64,000 nt of DNA, taken from contig JAQFVV010000207.1 of the NCBI GenBank assembly GCA_028023455.1, forward strand, positions 333,208 through 397,207. The letters run 5' to 3'. Positions 1 to 9,850 of the stretch are shown here, one piece after another. The first letter of the stretch is position 1. Every line of letters starts with the position of its first letter. A program made the translations under genes and the position numbers. Source of the stretch: Epiperipatus broadwayi. Taxonomy: Eukaryota > Onychophora > Udeonychophora > Euonychophora > Peripatidae. The notes below the pieces were generated by a model, which worked only from the letters and a program-made list of their open reading frames with translations, did no database searches and had not been told where the DNA came from.

Positions 1-1489
1 ATAAAAATATAATGTAAAAAGATAAATAAAATATTAATAAATAAATAAGGATGAATTTTACCATTTTAAAAATATTAATAGATAATATTTCTATCTAACA
101 CCCTATGGTAAAATTTTATGTTATAATAAACTATTCAAAAGTAAAGTATATAATTTAAATTAACAAATATATAAAAACAATATATATCAATTTAAAATTA
201 ATAATTTAAATATCTTATTAATTTATTTACAATCTTTATTCAATTGTTTTATAATTATTAATATATAAGTACTATTTACAATTGTATAACTTATACATTA
301 TATGTATTTATAATAAATAAAATACATTAAATGTTTATTATATTATATAGTAAATATAATATAATCCTGTTTAAAAATATCTGTTAAATAATAACTATTT
401 TTTTGTATGCTTCATCAAATTTTGATGAATTATGTCAAACTTTCAATTCATGTTTATAATATTAAATTTAGATATTCCTATTAAGATATAATGATGCCAA
501 ATTTGAAATAAAAATAATAATAATAACAATACACATATTAAAATAATATAAGCATTATTATAATACATATAAATAAATAAAGAAAAACATATTTTCCAGA
601 GTTAAGAATAGATATTTAAGTCTGTAGTTCATAATTCTAATGAAGATCTTTTATGAAGTATATTAATCCATTGGTATAATGATGATTTATTTATCCTTAA
701 TTGATGAACTTCTAATAATATCCAATGATTTGATTGATATAATATAAAGTAAATATCCTTCGAATGTTGATGTTCTTATCCTCCATTTTTCTATTATCAT
801 TAGACGTTCTTTCCAACAAATATTTCAAAATAGCATGTAAGGTAGTTTCAAAACCTTTATGATACAACAATTATTCTACTCAATGCACATTGTAATATTC
901 TTTATATATACATAATTATTTTAAATATATATATATTTGTAGAATAACGAAGTTTTAAAATAACGTAGTTTCCAAAAAACTCAAACAGATGTTCTTTTTT
1001 TTTATATTGCTATTTCTTTTAAGATTTAATAGAAAATTAAAATATTTTTTATAGTCTTTTAATACATAGATTTATCTTAATTTGTAAGAGTTAATATTTA
1101 ATTCCAAACGTTGAATAGTAATATTTATAAAAAAAAAAGTTATTTTAAAAAAATGATTTTCTTTTCTCTTCAATAACTAAAGACAGAATGCATCTCCATG
1201 TGTGTTTTTATTTCATTTTCATGCTTAATTTAAATATTAATTGTTATGAATAAATTTTAAGATCTAATAATATATATATATATAAAAGTATTTATTCTCA
1301 ACTTCAAATCTGGCAATTATTCAAAAACTTGACATTAATGTAGTATGTATTATTTAAAGTTCACATGTATATATAAATAGTATATATGTATATACATATT
1401 AAAATAATCAAATAGATTTTATATTTATAAATAATTTCATTAGAGATAAAAGTATGTTAGGTTAATAATAATAACTGGAAGTTACATAT
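1..1489. other. AT-rich non-coding stretch
   Basis: Very A+T-rich DNA with short A/T runs and TA-rich microsatellite patches (for example around 910-935 and 1270-1285). I see no ORF of meaningful length, no RNA gene and no recognisable transposon protein. It ends where the hairpin repeat family begins. Confidence 0.6.
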
Positions 1490-1740
1490 ATATATATGAA
1501 AAACAAAAACAAGTTATAAATCACGAACTTGCTATCGCTTGCATTTATGATCAATAGATGGAGCTTTACCAAAACCTCCATACAAGCATATTTTTGTTTA
1601 CATAAATGTCAAAAGAGTCAGTATTCACTATCTCTTTTCATTGGCCCCACCTTCAGATCAGCTGATTTTAAGCTAATTTGCTATCATCAGTGAAGGATAG
1701 GGGCGAGAAACTGGATCTAAACATTAACTCCAAGTGTTTA
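1490..1740 (+). repeat. Hairpin repeat family R, outer part of left arm, split by the LINE
   Basis: This segment matches 8310-8497 in direct orientation and 8740-8935 in inverted orientation. Once the LINE is removed, the repeat reads straight through from position 1740 to position 8138, giving a unit of about 414 bp. The unit has no ORF and no recognised RNA-gene promoter. It is less A+T-rich than the surroundings. Its class (MITE, SINE-like or satellite) is unknown. Confidence 0.8.
1724..1740. repeat. Target-site duplication, left copy
   Basis: The 17 bases TTAACTCCAAGTGTTTA are identical to positions 8121-8137. They lie exactly where the hairpin repeat is interrupted, so they mark the insertion point of the LINE. 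The inverted arm at 8498-8935 carries the unoccupied version of the site as a single diverged copy. Confidence 0.92.
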
Positions 1741-2088
1741 GTTTCAAATAACAACTTTATTCACACTAAGAAGATACATATGGATATCATTTAACCTCTT
1801 TTTATTATAGGTTACATGCTTACAATGTACAGTGGCTCTACAATAAAAACAATAAATAAGAAAACTAATGGTAAAAAATAAAAAAAATTACATAAATATA
1901 AGCTACTTAGGAATTATTTGGGTCAATTTGTTGACCACCAAATTCAGAGTTTTAACAATAAATAACAATTAAATGGAAAGGGCTGGATTATATTAATGTG
2001 ACAACTTTTAGACTCTCCATAGGAGTCATTATGTCCAGTTTTTTAATTTTGCCATGACAGTACTATAAGTACCTAAGTGTTTTGATCT
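1741..2088 (-). other. 3'UTR of the L1/Tx1-like LINE
   Basis: About 350 bp follow the ORF2 stop codon (TGA at 2091-2089). AATAAA lies at 1761-1756 on the minus strand. The element ends about 15 bases later with TTATTTGAAAC, directly against the target-site duplication, without a poly(A) tract or an obvious short tandem repeat. Confidence 0.7.
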
Positions 2089-3219
2089 TCAGATCTCCAG
2101 TTGGTCCCATGTCTGACTGGCTAACCAGTGCTGGCATACTTTCCAATCGTATTCTTTGGCCTCACCAAGTAACTTGAGAAAAAGCTCTTCTGGATTATTA
2201 TTCAATCCATTGTCAAAGACTCTCTTATTTCTCACTATCCATATAGCAAAATTTACAAAGGTGGCCAGTCTAATTTTACCATAAAGGCCACTCTTTACCG
2301 CCTTTGCGATATTTGTACCTGTAATGTCGGCTTCCCTGAATCTTTTAAGGGCACAAAAATGAAGATTATTCCATATTTCACATTGATCTAGGATATGGCT
2401 CATTGTCTCTTCATTTTTATTACACATCGGGCAAATTGGATCTATTCTATATCCCCGCCTGTAACACAGCAAGGTGCATGTTGGGAGGGCTCCGAGGTTG
2501 ACTTTTATCAGGAAATCCACCAGCTTAGGTTCGAGTCTTATCCTTTTTGCCAACCTAGCAAACCTGGGAATGCTGATTGAGAGAAGACTCTCCACTGTCG
2601 ACTCATTGTTTTGTGTCATACTAAATGCTTCCCAATAGTTAAGCTTGAAGCCAAACATAGTGGCTGATATATTAGTTTTCCCTACAATCATTGACACTTG
2701 TAGTTGCAGCCAAATGCTTGTTTGTTTGGGTGGAGGACGATCCGTTGGTTCTACCTTCACCAATGGCAAGGGGCTTTCCATACATGGGTTTTGGCTAAAT
2801 AATTTTACTAGTATATTATATGTCCTTTGAAATAGGAATGTGGAGATTGAATGTAGTCCAAGCCCATTATGAGCCTTTGGTTTTTGGAGAAGACTGAGAC
2901 TTATGACTGGGGCTTTTCTGCCCCAACATAGTCTTCTGCATTGAGTTTCCACCTTGCGAATGAATGCCCTTGTAGGGGAAAACCCAGCCAGAAAATATGT
3001 GATTTTTGGCAATACTATGGCATTGAGAAGGGCGACCTTTCCCAACAATGACAACCGGACCTTTGATAGTGAGGTGACTGAATTTACAACTTTCTTTAAC
3101 AGGGATTCTTCAAGCTCCTTCCTCATGATGTAAGGGGGGAGGCCAACATGAATCCTAGAAACTTTTGTGGAGTTGCTCTGAATCTCCCCAGGATTTGCTT
3201 TCCTGATTTGATTGACCAC
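2089..3219 (-). pseudogene. LINE ORF2, C-terminal part (RT thumb and CCHC tail)
   Basis: Third reading frame of the broken ORF2. It continues the RT after the YMDD-bearing part, which ends in another frame; the junction lies near 3125-3140. The start methionine here is only a frame artefact. The segment includes a conserved LINE thumb stretch (KVRLSLLGKVALLNAIVLPK) and a CCHC zinc-binding tail of the form C-x2-C-x8-H-x4-C (CPMCNKNEETMSHILDQC). In LINEs this tail binds nucleic acid during target-primed reverse transcription. It ends with TGA at 2091-2089. Because of the upstream frameshift it would not be translated as part of ORF2. Confidence 0.82.
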
Positions 3220-4292
3220 ATAGCCGACTTGGCCTCATTGACTCTTAGACCAAATTCACTAGCAAAGTGATCCAAGATATCCTCTAGCCCAGCAAACTCA
3301 TCCTGAGATGAGAGAAACACCACCACATCATCCATGTAGGAAACTTGATGAATGCTCTCTCTCAGCAAAGGTATGGCAACACCCGATAGTGTTGCCTCGA
3401 TGCGCAACAGCAATGGGTTTATATAGGCTGCAAAGAGGAGTGCACTTAGTGGTGAGCCCTGCGGGATGGAAATGCTTGGCTGAAATCCTGGAGCAACTCG
3501 ACCATCCAATGAGAGAAACACTTCTCTATTTTGTAGAAGGTTCTCAATCATTTGGAGATATGCCTTGGGCACTTGGAGCTCTTCCAGTACATTAAGGAGC
3601 ACATCGATCCTGACGCAGTCAAAGGCACCGGCAAAGTCTAATTGAACTGCAACTGGCCGGGACATTTTTTCCCTGCGAACATGATCGACAATGAGGCAAA
3701 ATCTGCTGATGGCATCTGCTGTGGAGCTACCCTTTTTTGCAAACTGGCAGGCAGACAGTTGACTGATGATGTTCTCCTGGATGTCATCTTTTATCAGACC
3801 CTCAATGATCTTTATGAGAAGAGGGCTCATTGAGATTGGCCTGAGATTTTCAAAGTCACTAGGGCCCTCTGGTTTTTTAAGCAAAGGCACCATAGCAATA
3901 GGATAGAACCCTTGAATGTCCCAACTGTTCTCTGCCAGGAGGTCCACCATCCTTTTAATGATTGGGATGGTAAATGATCTTAGGTGTACCAGCAGGAATT
4001 TTGGGATTCCATGCAGCCCAGGATGTGTTCCATCAGGGAGTGCTTTAAGTTTTGCCAATATTCTGGCTTCGGTGATTTTATGTGGCTCCTTGTCTGTCTT
4101 CTTAAAATTTCTGCAGGTTCCTGTTATACCTAATGGTTGAAGCTTTTTCTCATAATAGTTCCTGATCCTGAGCAGCATAGGTTCACCTATATATTTTCTT
4201 TCATTTATCTCCAATTGATTTTGGGGCTCTGGAGTTTCTGCCAGACCCAAGGGCCCATTTAAGGTAGCCCCTTGTCCAGCAATGCTGATCAT
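3123..4292 (-). pseudogene. LINE ORF2, reverse transcriptase fingers and palm
   Basis: Second frame of ORF2. Readable RT motifs in order: QFAKKGSSTADAI (fingers), LDFAGAFD (motif A with catalytic Asp), IPQGSPLSALLFAAYIN (motif B) and YMDDVVVF (motif C, both catalytic Asp present, about residue 318 of this frame). So the polymerase active site is unmutated even though the ORF is interrupted. It overlaps the endonuclease frame by 92 bp and the C-terminal frame by 97 bp, which is the signature of two separate small indels. The function known for the family is target-primed reverse transcription of the element's own RNA. Confidence 0.88.
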
Positions 4293-5316
4293 TTAGATAT
4301 TGCCTAGCCCTCTTTATTGAGAGGTATTCTGCAATGGCTTTTTGTTTGACTCTATATCTATTCTTAAGATCAATGATACCATGAATGTTTTGACTTTCAT
4401 AAGGCAAGGTCTCCAATTCATTGGCAATTCTATCCAGTTCACCAATCAGGTGGAGTGGACCCTTTGTTTTTTTGGTACAGCAGCTTATTAGTTCACTAAG
4501 TGAGCTTGTAAATGTCAACCATGCTTTTTCAATTGGGAGCATTGGTAATTTGACTATATTAAATTTAATGTAGATTTCAGAGATTAATTGGGTTGTGGCA
4601 TTTGATGTGGTTAGCATTCGAATTGTACGTGGTAAGTTAATTATGGGTTCCTGTATAAACACTGGTTCTATTTTGACCTCTAATGAGAAGTGGTCGGAAA
4701 AGGCCACTGGCCATAGATGAGCCTCAATCACTGGAAGTAAGGATGGTGACATGTACACCAGGTCTATGAGTGTCCATGTATATCTTGTGTAAAATGAAAA
4801 GGCACCTTCTGGGAACAAATCTCTGCCACTTACTAGGGGCTGGTTGAAGCTGTTGATAAATTTTGCTTGAAATGTTTCATAATTATGGTTGAAATCACCA
4901 ATGATTATGGTCGGGAATGGACTGGTTCTCAGCGCTATGTTTATTGAGTGAATAGCACTGAAAACAACTTCCGAGTTTTTGGATAAATATAGGTTCACAA
5001 GGTTGAATGTCCAACCTCTATACTGTATCACTGCAATCAGGCTATTTGTGTTTATATATAGAATTTTAAAAAAGGTAATCGGTGACTTATTGTTAATCAT
5101 TATTGCTATTCCTCCTGCAGCGGTATCAGAAAATGAATAATGAAAATGACCCAATGACTGCATTAATTGGATAATTCTTGCATCAGAGTTATGGTGCAAT
5201 TTTGTCTCACACAAACACAAAATATCTGGTGCCTGGTGCCTAAACCAATGTGACAGGGCATAAGCTCTATCATGAGAATTCAGGCCCCTGATGTTCACAG
5301 AAATTATGTTGAACAT
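4201..5316 (-). pseudogene. LINE ORF2, N-terminal APE-type endonuclease
   Basis: The true start is ATG at 5316-5314; the frame also opens a little upstream on a TTG, which I do not accept as a start. The apurinic/apyrimidinic-endonuclease fold is clear: SVNIRGLN near the N terminus, catalytic Glu in LCLCETK (about residue 37), IIGDFNHN (about 140) and SDHFSLEV (about 207). This domain nicks the target DNA to prime reverse transcription. The frame ends at 4201 after a frameshift somewhere in 4201-4292, where the RT frame takes over. All visible endonuclease active-site residues are kept. Confidence 0.87.
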
Positions 5317-5321
5317 TATCA
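5314..5321 (-). promoter_or_regulatory. ORF1 stop / ORF2 start junction (TGATAATG)
   Basis: On the minus strand ORF1 ends with TGA (5321-5319) and ORF2 begins with ATG (5316-5314), only two bases apart. Such tight stop-start junctions in two-ORF LINEs fit termination-reinitiation (translational coupling). For this element that mechanism is an inference. Confidence 0.55.
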
Positions 5322-7613
5322 ACTTGATATTGGATTATGTTGCTGAGTCCTTTCCACTTGGTCTGGGTTGCCTTGATCGGTCTTTTTTGATCCAGACTCC
5401 GGTAGAGGACATCCTAAGGCACTTGACTGGGTAGAGTTACTCTCAAATTGTTTAGTAATAATAATCTGCTCATAACTCTCACTTCGATGTTGGGGCAGCT
5501 TTATTATACTGCCGACGGATTCATCTTGTACTACATCATTAGGAAGATCCATGAGGTTCAGGGAAAATCTAGTTTTCTTCTCTTTGGGAGTAGAGATGGT
5601 TGGTCTCTGTTCTTCTAAATCAACAAGGTCCCTTACAACTGCAACCTCTTCACAAGATGTAGATGCAGTTGAGGATGATCCACCCCTCCTGGATTTGTAT
5701 TTCCTCTTTCGCTGAAAAGGGGCATCCTGATGAGGCAAATTGATCCTGCAATCTGTGGCCGTTGCGACTTCATCCCCAATTCCCATTCCCTCCGACATGT
5801 CTTCTTCATCATCTGAGGATGGATGACTGATCTGCATTCTAAGGTGTCTTGAGGAACCAAGGGATAATGGATGACACCCTGAAGCAACTGCTTTTGGTTG
5901 AGATGAGCTTGATTCCATGTGTGGATGGGTTTTTGACATTTGTTCCAGCTTCAGTGATGTCTCAGCTGATATCATTTTTTTGTTGGTGCATTTGTGGTAT
6001 TTTTCCCATGTCATCCCACAGTGTACACATTTTCGAGCTGGACATTCTCTCATAAGGTGTCCTCTTTGTAGACAATGAAAGCATTGTGGGGCTATTCCTC
6101 TAATGTTAATAATGATGGGGACTTCATAGCCTTCCACAAGACTCGGGATCACTAGAGGAGAAGTACCTTTCCCCAGCATGATTTTGAATTCCGCTATGTT
6201 CGAGAGCATTTGAGGTTCATCATCGTCTATTGGTTTATAGCCAAATGAGACTATCTTTCCATATGGAGCAAGTAACTTTTGCAAGTCGGTCATTCCAAAG
6301 TTTATGCCACAATTCCGAGCAGTTCCACTTAGGTATGTCGGGCGATCAAGATCGACTGTGACAAGATATCTACTTCCAAGGGTTTTATACAGGTTTCTAA
6401 AGGCCTCCTTGGCTATAGCATTGGTAAACTGAACAACCAGGTATCGGTCATTTGGATGGAATAGTATTTTGTATACCGATTTACAAAGGTCTTGTGATTT
6501 GAGCAGTTCAAGTAGTGTTGCCACTGGGAATTTGAAAAGGCTAATCCTGTTGTCTGTTGTAGATAAGATCAGTGCATTCTCATGCTTATATGGCTGGAAG
6601 GATTTCATCAGAAGGGCAGGAATCGACTGATTGAATTTATCATTTATAATTTTATGTTGGTTTGGGTCACATCTGCCTCCTTCGGTAATTATGGATGAGT
6701 TGTCCATCATGGAGTCTAGAGCAACTGCAGCATTGTCTAAGCCCATTATTTCTAAGGCCTTCAAATGTCTATGACTGTCCTTATTAGTAAGGCTTTTGTC
6801 TTGACTACTATTTTTAATTGGTCCAACTGTATGAGATCCCACAGCAGCCTTTTGAGCATATGACATTGGCTCTTGGCTTTTGTTTTTATCAACAGGATTG
6901 TTTGTAGTGTTTTCTCTGTTCACCTGTTGTGGTATGGATTTAGGTCTTAGTGTTGGAAACTCCGAATTATAGCTGTTGTCTGCAGTGATTAGATCATTTC
7001 CCAAACCTTTCTTGCTTCTGGTGTTGTAAATCACCCTTGTGGTTTTTGGCATCACATATTGGTTATGAGAAATATGATAGCTTTGCTCTTGTATGTTAGG
7101 CTGTGTTTCATTTATATTTCCCAGATTTTTATTTTTAACGGTTGAATTATTTTCATACTGCATAATGTTCAATGTTACTGAGGACTTTGGGGATCCAGGG
7201 TTTGAACTTAAGTCCCCAGAGTGTATTGTGTTTGTTTTTGGCCTTGTATTCTTATTTTCTGACTCATGAATTAGATCGTTGTGATTTTGTTGTTGGTTTT
7301 TAAATTTTTTATTTCTGAGTAGCGCCCTTGTACCACCGGAAGTGGGCTTACGGCTTTCGTTCTGATCATCAGAACTACATACTTTTTGCTCAGAAAGGTA
7401 GTTCATGCCAAAATCTATTTTATCAGATTCAGAATATGAGTTCGAATTAACCTTCTGAGGTGATTTTCCGATCTGCAATGTTTTCCCGCATTCAGTAACT
7501 TCCGGATCGTCACGTTCGTATCGTAACTCATTTTCTATAAACGTTTGAGGGTTGTAACTTTCTTCAAATGGGGTTTCAGGACTGCTTTTTTTTTTGTAAG
7601 TACTTTTTACCAT
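5319..7613 (-). CDS. LINE ORF1 protein (RNA-binding, CCHC zinc knuckles), intact
   Basis: A 764-residue open frame. ATG at 7613-7611 is preceded in frame by a stop (TAG at 7619-7617), so the start is well placed. Residues 1-330 are low complexity, rich in Ser, Asn, Gln and Lys. About 340-490 is an RRM-like region (for example MTDLQKLLAPYGKIVSFGYKP). Next come a gag-type knuckle C-x2-C-x4-H-x4-C (CFHCLQRGHLMREC, about residue 508) and a second Cys/His cluster (CVHCGMTWEKYHKC). A basic patch QRKRKYKSRRGG near 630 may be a nuclear signal. In the family, ORF1p coats the element RNA as a chaperone. It is the only long intact coding frame in the window. Confidence 0.87.
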   Translation of the reverse strand: MVKSTYKKKSSPETPFEESYNPQTFIENELRYERDDPEVTECGKTLQIGKSPQKVNSNSYSESDKIDFGMNYLSEQKVCSSDDQNESRKPTSGGTRALLRNKKFKNQQQNHNDLIHESENKNTRPKTNTIHSGDLSSNPGSPKSSVTLNIMQYENNSTVKNKNLGNINETQPNIQEQSYHISHNQYVMPKTTRVIYNTRSKKGLGNDLITADNSYNSEFPTLRPKSIPQQVNRENTTNNPVDKNKSQEPMSYAQKAAVGSHTVGPIKNSSQDKSLTNKDSHRHLKALEIMGLDNAAVALDSMMDNSSIITEGGRCDPNQHKIINDKFNQSIPALLMKSFQPYKHENALILSTTDNRISLFKFPVATLLELLKSQDLCKSVYKILFHPNDRYLVVQFTNAIAKEAFRNLYKTLGSRYLVTVDLDRPTYLSGTARNCGINFGMTDLQKLLAPYGKIVSFGYKPIDDDEPQMLSNIAEFKIMLGKGTSPLVIPSLVEGYEVPIIINIRGIAPQCFHCLQRGHLMRECPARKCVHCGMTWEKYHKCTNKKMISAETSLKLEQMSKTHPHMESSSSQPKAVASGCHPLSLGSSRHLRMQISHPSSDDEEDMSEGMGIGDEVATATDCRINLPHQDAPFQRKRKYKSRRGGSSSTASTSCEEVAVVRDLVDLEEQRPTISTPKEKKTRFSLNLMDLPNDVVQDESVGSIIKLPQHRSESYEQIIITKQFESNSTQSSALGCPLPESGSKKTDQGNPDQVERTQQHNPISS

Positions 7614-7690
7614 TATCTATCTCCCCTGACTGATTTACAGCTTTGGATTCATGTTTTCCTTTTGTATTTTCTATTTTTAGATTAGAATTC

Positions 7691-7912
7691 CTAATGTTTA
7701 CTTTTTTTTCGATTTTTTTTCCCCACATTATCACTATTCGATTTACTGGATATTTCTACTTTTTCCCCAGAATAAGATTTCGTGATTCTCGGTAATTTAC
7801 TTTTAAATGAATTTATTTTCCTATTCTCAAATTCTAAATCTCTGTTTTCATCTAAGTTTATGGATTCTCCTGAACTACTAAGGCTGGCTTTAGCCTTTTC
7901 CATGGCAGCCAT
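7691..7912 (-). CDS. Small upstream ORF in LINE 5' region
   Basis: A 73-residue frame starting MAAMEKAKASLSSSGES and ending in a Lys/Ser-rich tail (KKNRKKSKH). It lies upstream of ORF1 in a different frame, separated by about 77 bp. It may be a genuine regulatory upstream ORF, or the former N terminus of ORF1 cut off by a frameshift. Its composition (Ser, Lys and Asn rich) resembles the first third of ORF1, which slightly favours the second view. No domain is recognised. Confidence 0.4.
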   Translation of the reverse strand: MAAMEKAKASLSSSGESINLDENRDLEFENRKINSFKSKLPRITKSYSGEKVEISSKSNSDNVGKKNRKKSKH

Positions 7913-8120
7913 TAGCGTTAAACGTAACGATGACCAATTTTATAATTTCGATCAGTTATTCACAATTAATTTCTTAAATAATTATCATTACAACAAAAGG
8001 AAATACTCACTATTAATTCTCCAACATTTTTCAACTATCACTTTCCTTCTTTTAGTGTGAACAGACTATCTCTGGCCAAACTTTAAATAGCTAACTATTA
8101 GCCATGGCAACCGGAAGAGC
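7913..8120 (-). other. 5'UTR of the L1/Tx1-like LINE
   Basis: About 208 bp from the 5' end of the element (GCTCTTCCGGTTGCC on the minus strand, directly against the target-site duplication at 8121) to the first ATG. Its presence shows that the insertion is not 5'-truncated. No TATA-type promoter is evident; LINE promoters are usually internal. Confidence 0.6.
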
Positions 8121-8137
8121 TTAACTCCAAGTGTTTA
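8121..8137. repeat. Target-site duplication, right copy
   Basis: Perfect 17-bp match to 1724-1740. The hairpin repeat resumes immediately after it. Confidence 0.92.
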
Positions 8138-8935
8138 TGCAACAAGTTCCTATCAGTTTGCAAGCATGAATTTTTCAGACACGTAATGTCTTTAAACTCA
8201 GCCTAACAAGCCAGATAGCTACATGGGTCTGATATCAGTTCAGTTTCACCACATAGTCAAAGCTTCTGCAATATATATCATTGCAAAAACCTTCAAAGGT
8301 ACATTTAAGAAAACCAAAAACAAGTTATAAATCATGTAACTTGCTATCGCTTGCATTTATGATCAATAGATGGAGCTTTACCAAACCCCCATACAGGCAT
8401 ATTTTATTTACATAAATGTCAAAAGAGTCAGAATTCACTATCTCTTTCATTGGCTCCACCTTCAGATCAGCTGATTTCAAGCTATCATCAGTGAAGGTTT
8501 TGGTAAAACTCCATCTATTGATCATAAATGCAAGCGATGGCAAGTTACATGATTTATAACTTGTTTTTGTTTTTCATAAATGTACCTTTGAAGGTTTTTG
8601 CAATGATATATATTGCAGAGGCTTTGACTATGTGGTGAAACTGAACTGATACAGACCCATATAGCTATCAGGCTTGTTAGGCTGGGTTTGAAGACATTAC
8701 ATTTCTGAAAAATTTATGCTTGCAAGCTGATAGGAACTTGTTGCATAAATGCTTGGAGTTAGTGTTTAGATCCAGTTTCTGGCCCCTACCCTTCACTGAT
8801 GATAGCAAATTAGCTTGAAATCTGCTGATCTGAAGGTGGAGCCAATGAAAGAGACAGTGAATTCTGACTCTTTTGATGTTTATATAAACAAAATATGCTT
8901 GTATGGAGGTTTTGGTAAAGCTCCATCTATTGATA
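8138..8935. repeat. Hairpin repeat family R: inner left arm, loop and inverted right arm
   Basis: 8138-8385 is the continuation of the arm begun at 1549. 8386-8497 (112 bp) is the loop and is itself a partial second tandem unit in direct orientation. 8498-8935 is the inverted arm, about 438 bp, matching 1549-1740 plus 8138-8385 (440 bp) with scattered differences. Open frames here (8325-8543 and 8677-9045, minus) are chance frames inside the repeat. A short (TG)n tract at 8935-8951 abuts the end. Confidence 0.82.
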
Positions 8936-9060
8936 TGTGTGTGTGTGTGTTTGTTGTACCTGCAGCTTTGATCATATTTGTGAAATAAAAAAATATAATG
9001 CAATATGTAACTCTTATATATATATGTTAATTCTAATATTTTCACGGATAAATGATGATC

Positions 9061-9254
9061 TCATATTATTATTATTTTAGGGATATTCCGTGTGGTAAAA
9101 TAGCTAAATAGCAAGTACCTTTTTCAAAGCGTTCTCTTTCTCAAATCATATGATTTGAGAAAGAGAATGCTTTGAAAAAGGTACTTGTTATTGTACCGAA
9201 ATGTCAGCTATTTAGCTATTTTACCACACGGAATATCCTGAAAATAATAATATG
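9061..9254. repeat. Near-perfect palindrome (foldback MITE-like element)
   Basis: The symmetry centre is at 9150/9151 (AAATCATATGATTT). The left arm 9061-9150 and right arm 9151-9254 match almost base for base, including GGATATTCCGTGTGGTAAAA on the left and its complement near 9218-9237. The right arm has an extra block of about 18 bases near 9191-9207. There is no loop and no ORF. This is consistent with a foldback MITE or a recently formed palindrome. Confidence 0.8.
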
Positions 9255-9271
9255 AAATCACACATATATAT

Positions 9272-9850
9272 TATAAAGAGCCTGCTAATAGCTCTAAACA
9301 AGCTTATTTATTTATTTATTTATTTTAATGATAAATGCTACAAGAGAAAGTACCTAAAGCCTTTATTTATGATGGTCCCCATCTCCAGACTGGTTCAGAG
9401 CTATGGCTCTCTTCAGTGAGGAGCTAGGACATTAGATTCAAAATACTAACTCAAGCCAAGCATTCATCTAATTCTTAAATATTAAGAAAGATATCTAAAT
9501 CTTCAGACACCTACATGTCTTCAAATTTAGCTCTTTAACTAAAGAAATTATATGGGCCTGAACTAAATTCAGTGATCCCATTAATAGGCTTAGCAACTTA
9601 ATATATCCTAATTCCTAATAGCAAAAATATAATATTAGTAAAAATTAGTCACATGTCACATAACCTATATAGCTTGTATTACCAGTATGTAATATATAAA
9701 GAGCCTCCTAATAATTCTAAACAAGCTTATTTATTTATTTATTTCAATGATAAATGCTACAAGAGAAAGTACCTGAAACCTTTATCTATGATGATCCCCT
9801 TCCCCAGACCAGTTTTGAGATATGGTTCTCTTCAGTGAGAAACTAGATAA
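9272..9850. repeat. Tandem repeat, period about 423 bp, related to family R
   Basis: The segment starting TATAAAGAGCCTGCTAATAG at 9272 is repeated from 9695, giving one full unit and about 155 bp of a second. Both include a run of TTTA units. Blocks such as CTCTTCAGTGAG, TACTAACTCAAGCC, CATGTCTTCAAA and ATATGGGCCTGA align in order with CATCAGTGAAGG, CACTAACTCCAAGC, ATGTCTTCAAAC and ATATGGGTCTGA in family R, so the two are diverged relatives with nearly the same unit length. Confidence 0.65.

Larger units (their letters stand above)
1741..8120 (-). mobile_element. Full-length L1/Tx1-like non-LTR retrotransposon with frameshifted ORF2
   Basis: A 6,380-bp insertion between perfect 17-bp direct repeats, read right to left. 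Order on the minus strand: 5'UTR (8120-7913), small upstream ORF (7912-7691), ORF1 (7613-5319), ORF2 (5316-2089, in three reading frames) and 3'UTR (2088-1741) with AATAAA at 1761-1756, about 15 bases before the end. There is no poly(A) tail. The ORF1 zinc knuckles and RRM-like region, and the APE endonuclease followed by RT and a CCHC tail in ORF2, are the layout of L1/Tx1-type LINEs. Clade assignment is by architecture only. ORF1 is intact while ORF2 has two frameshifts, so the copy is fairly young but cannot move by itself. Confidence 0.88.

Noticed and set aside
3308-4140. Several plus-strand open frames opposite the LINE
   Set aside because: They are antisense shadows of the RT frame and carry no motif of their own.
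5317-5322. Start of LINE ORF2 at a TTG codon
   Set aside because: A eukaryotic element is expected to start at ATG; one lies six bases downstream at 5316-5314.
8325-9045. Minus-strand frames in the hairpin repeat
   Set aside because: They lie in a noncoding repeat present in several orientations; the frames are not preserved between copies.
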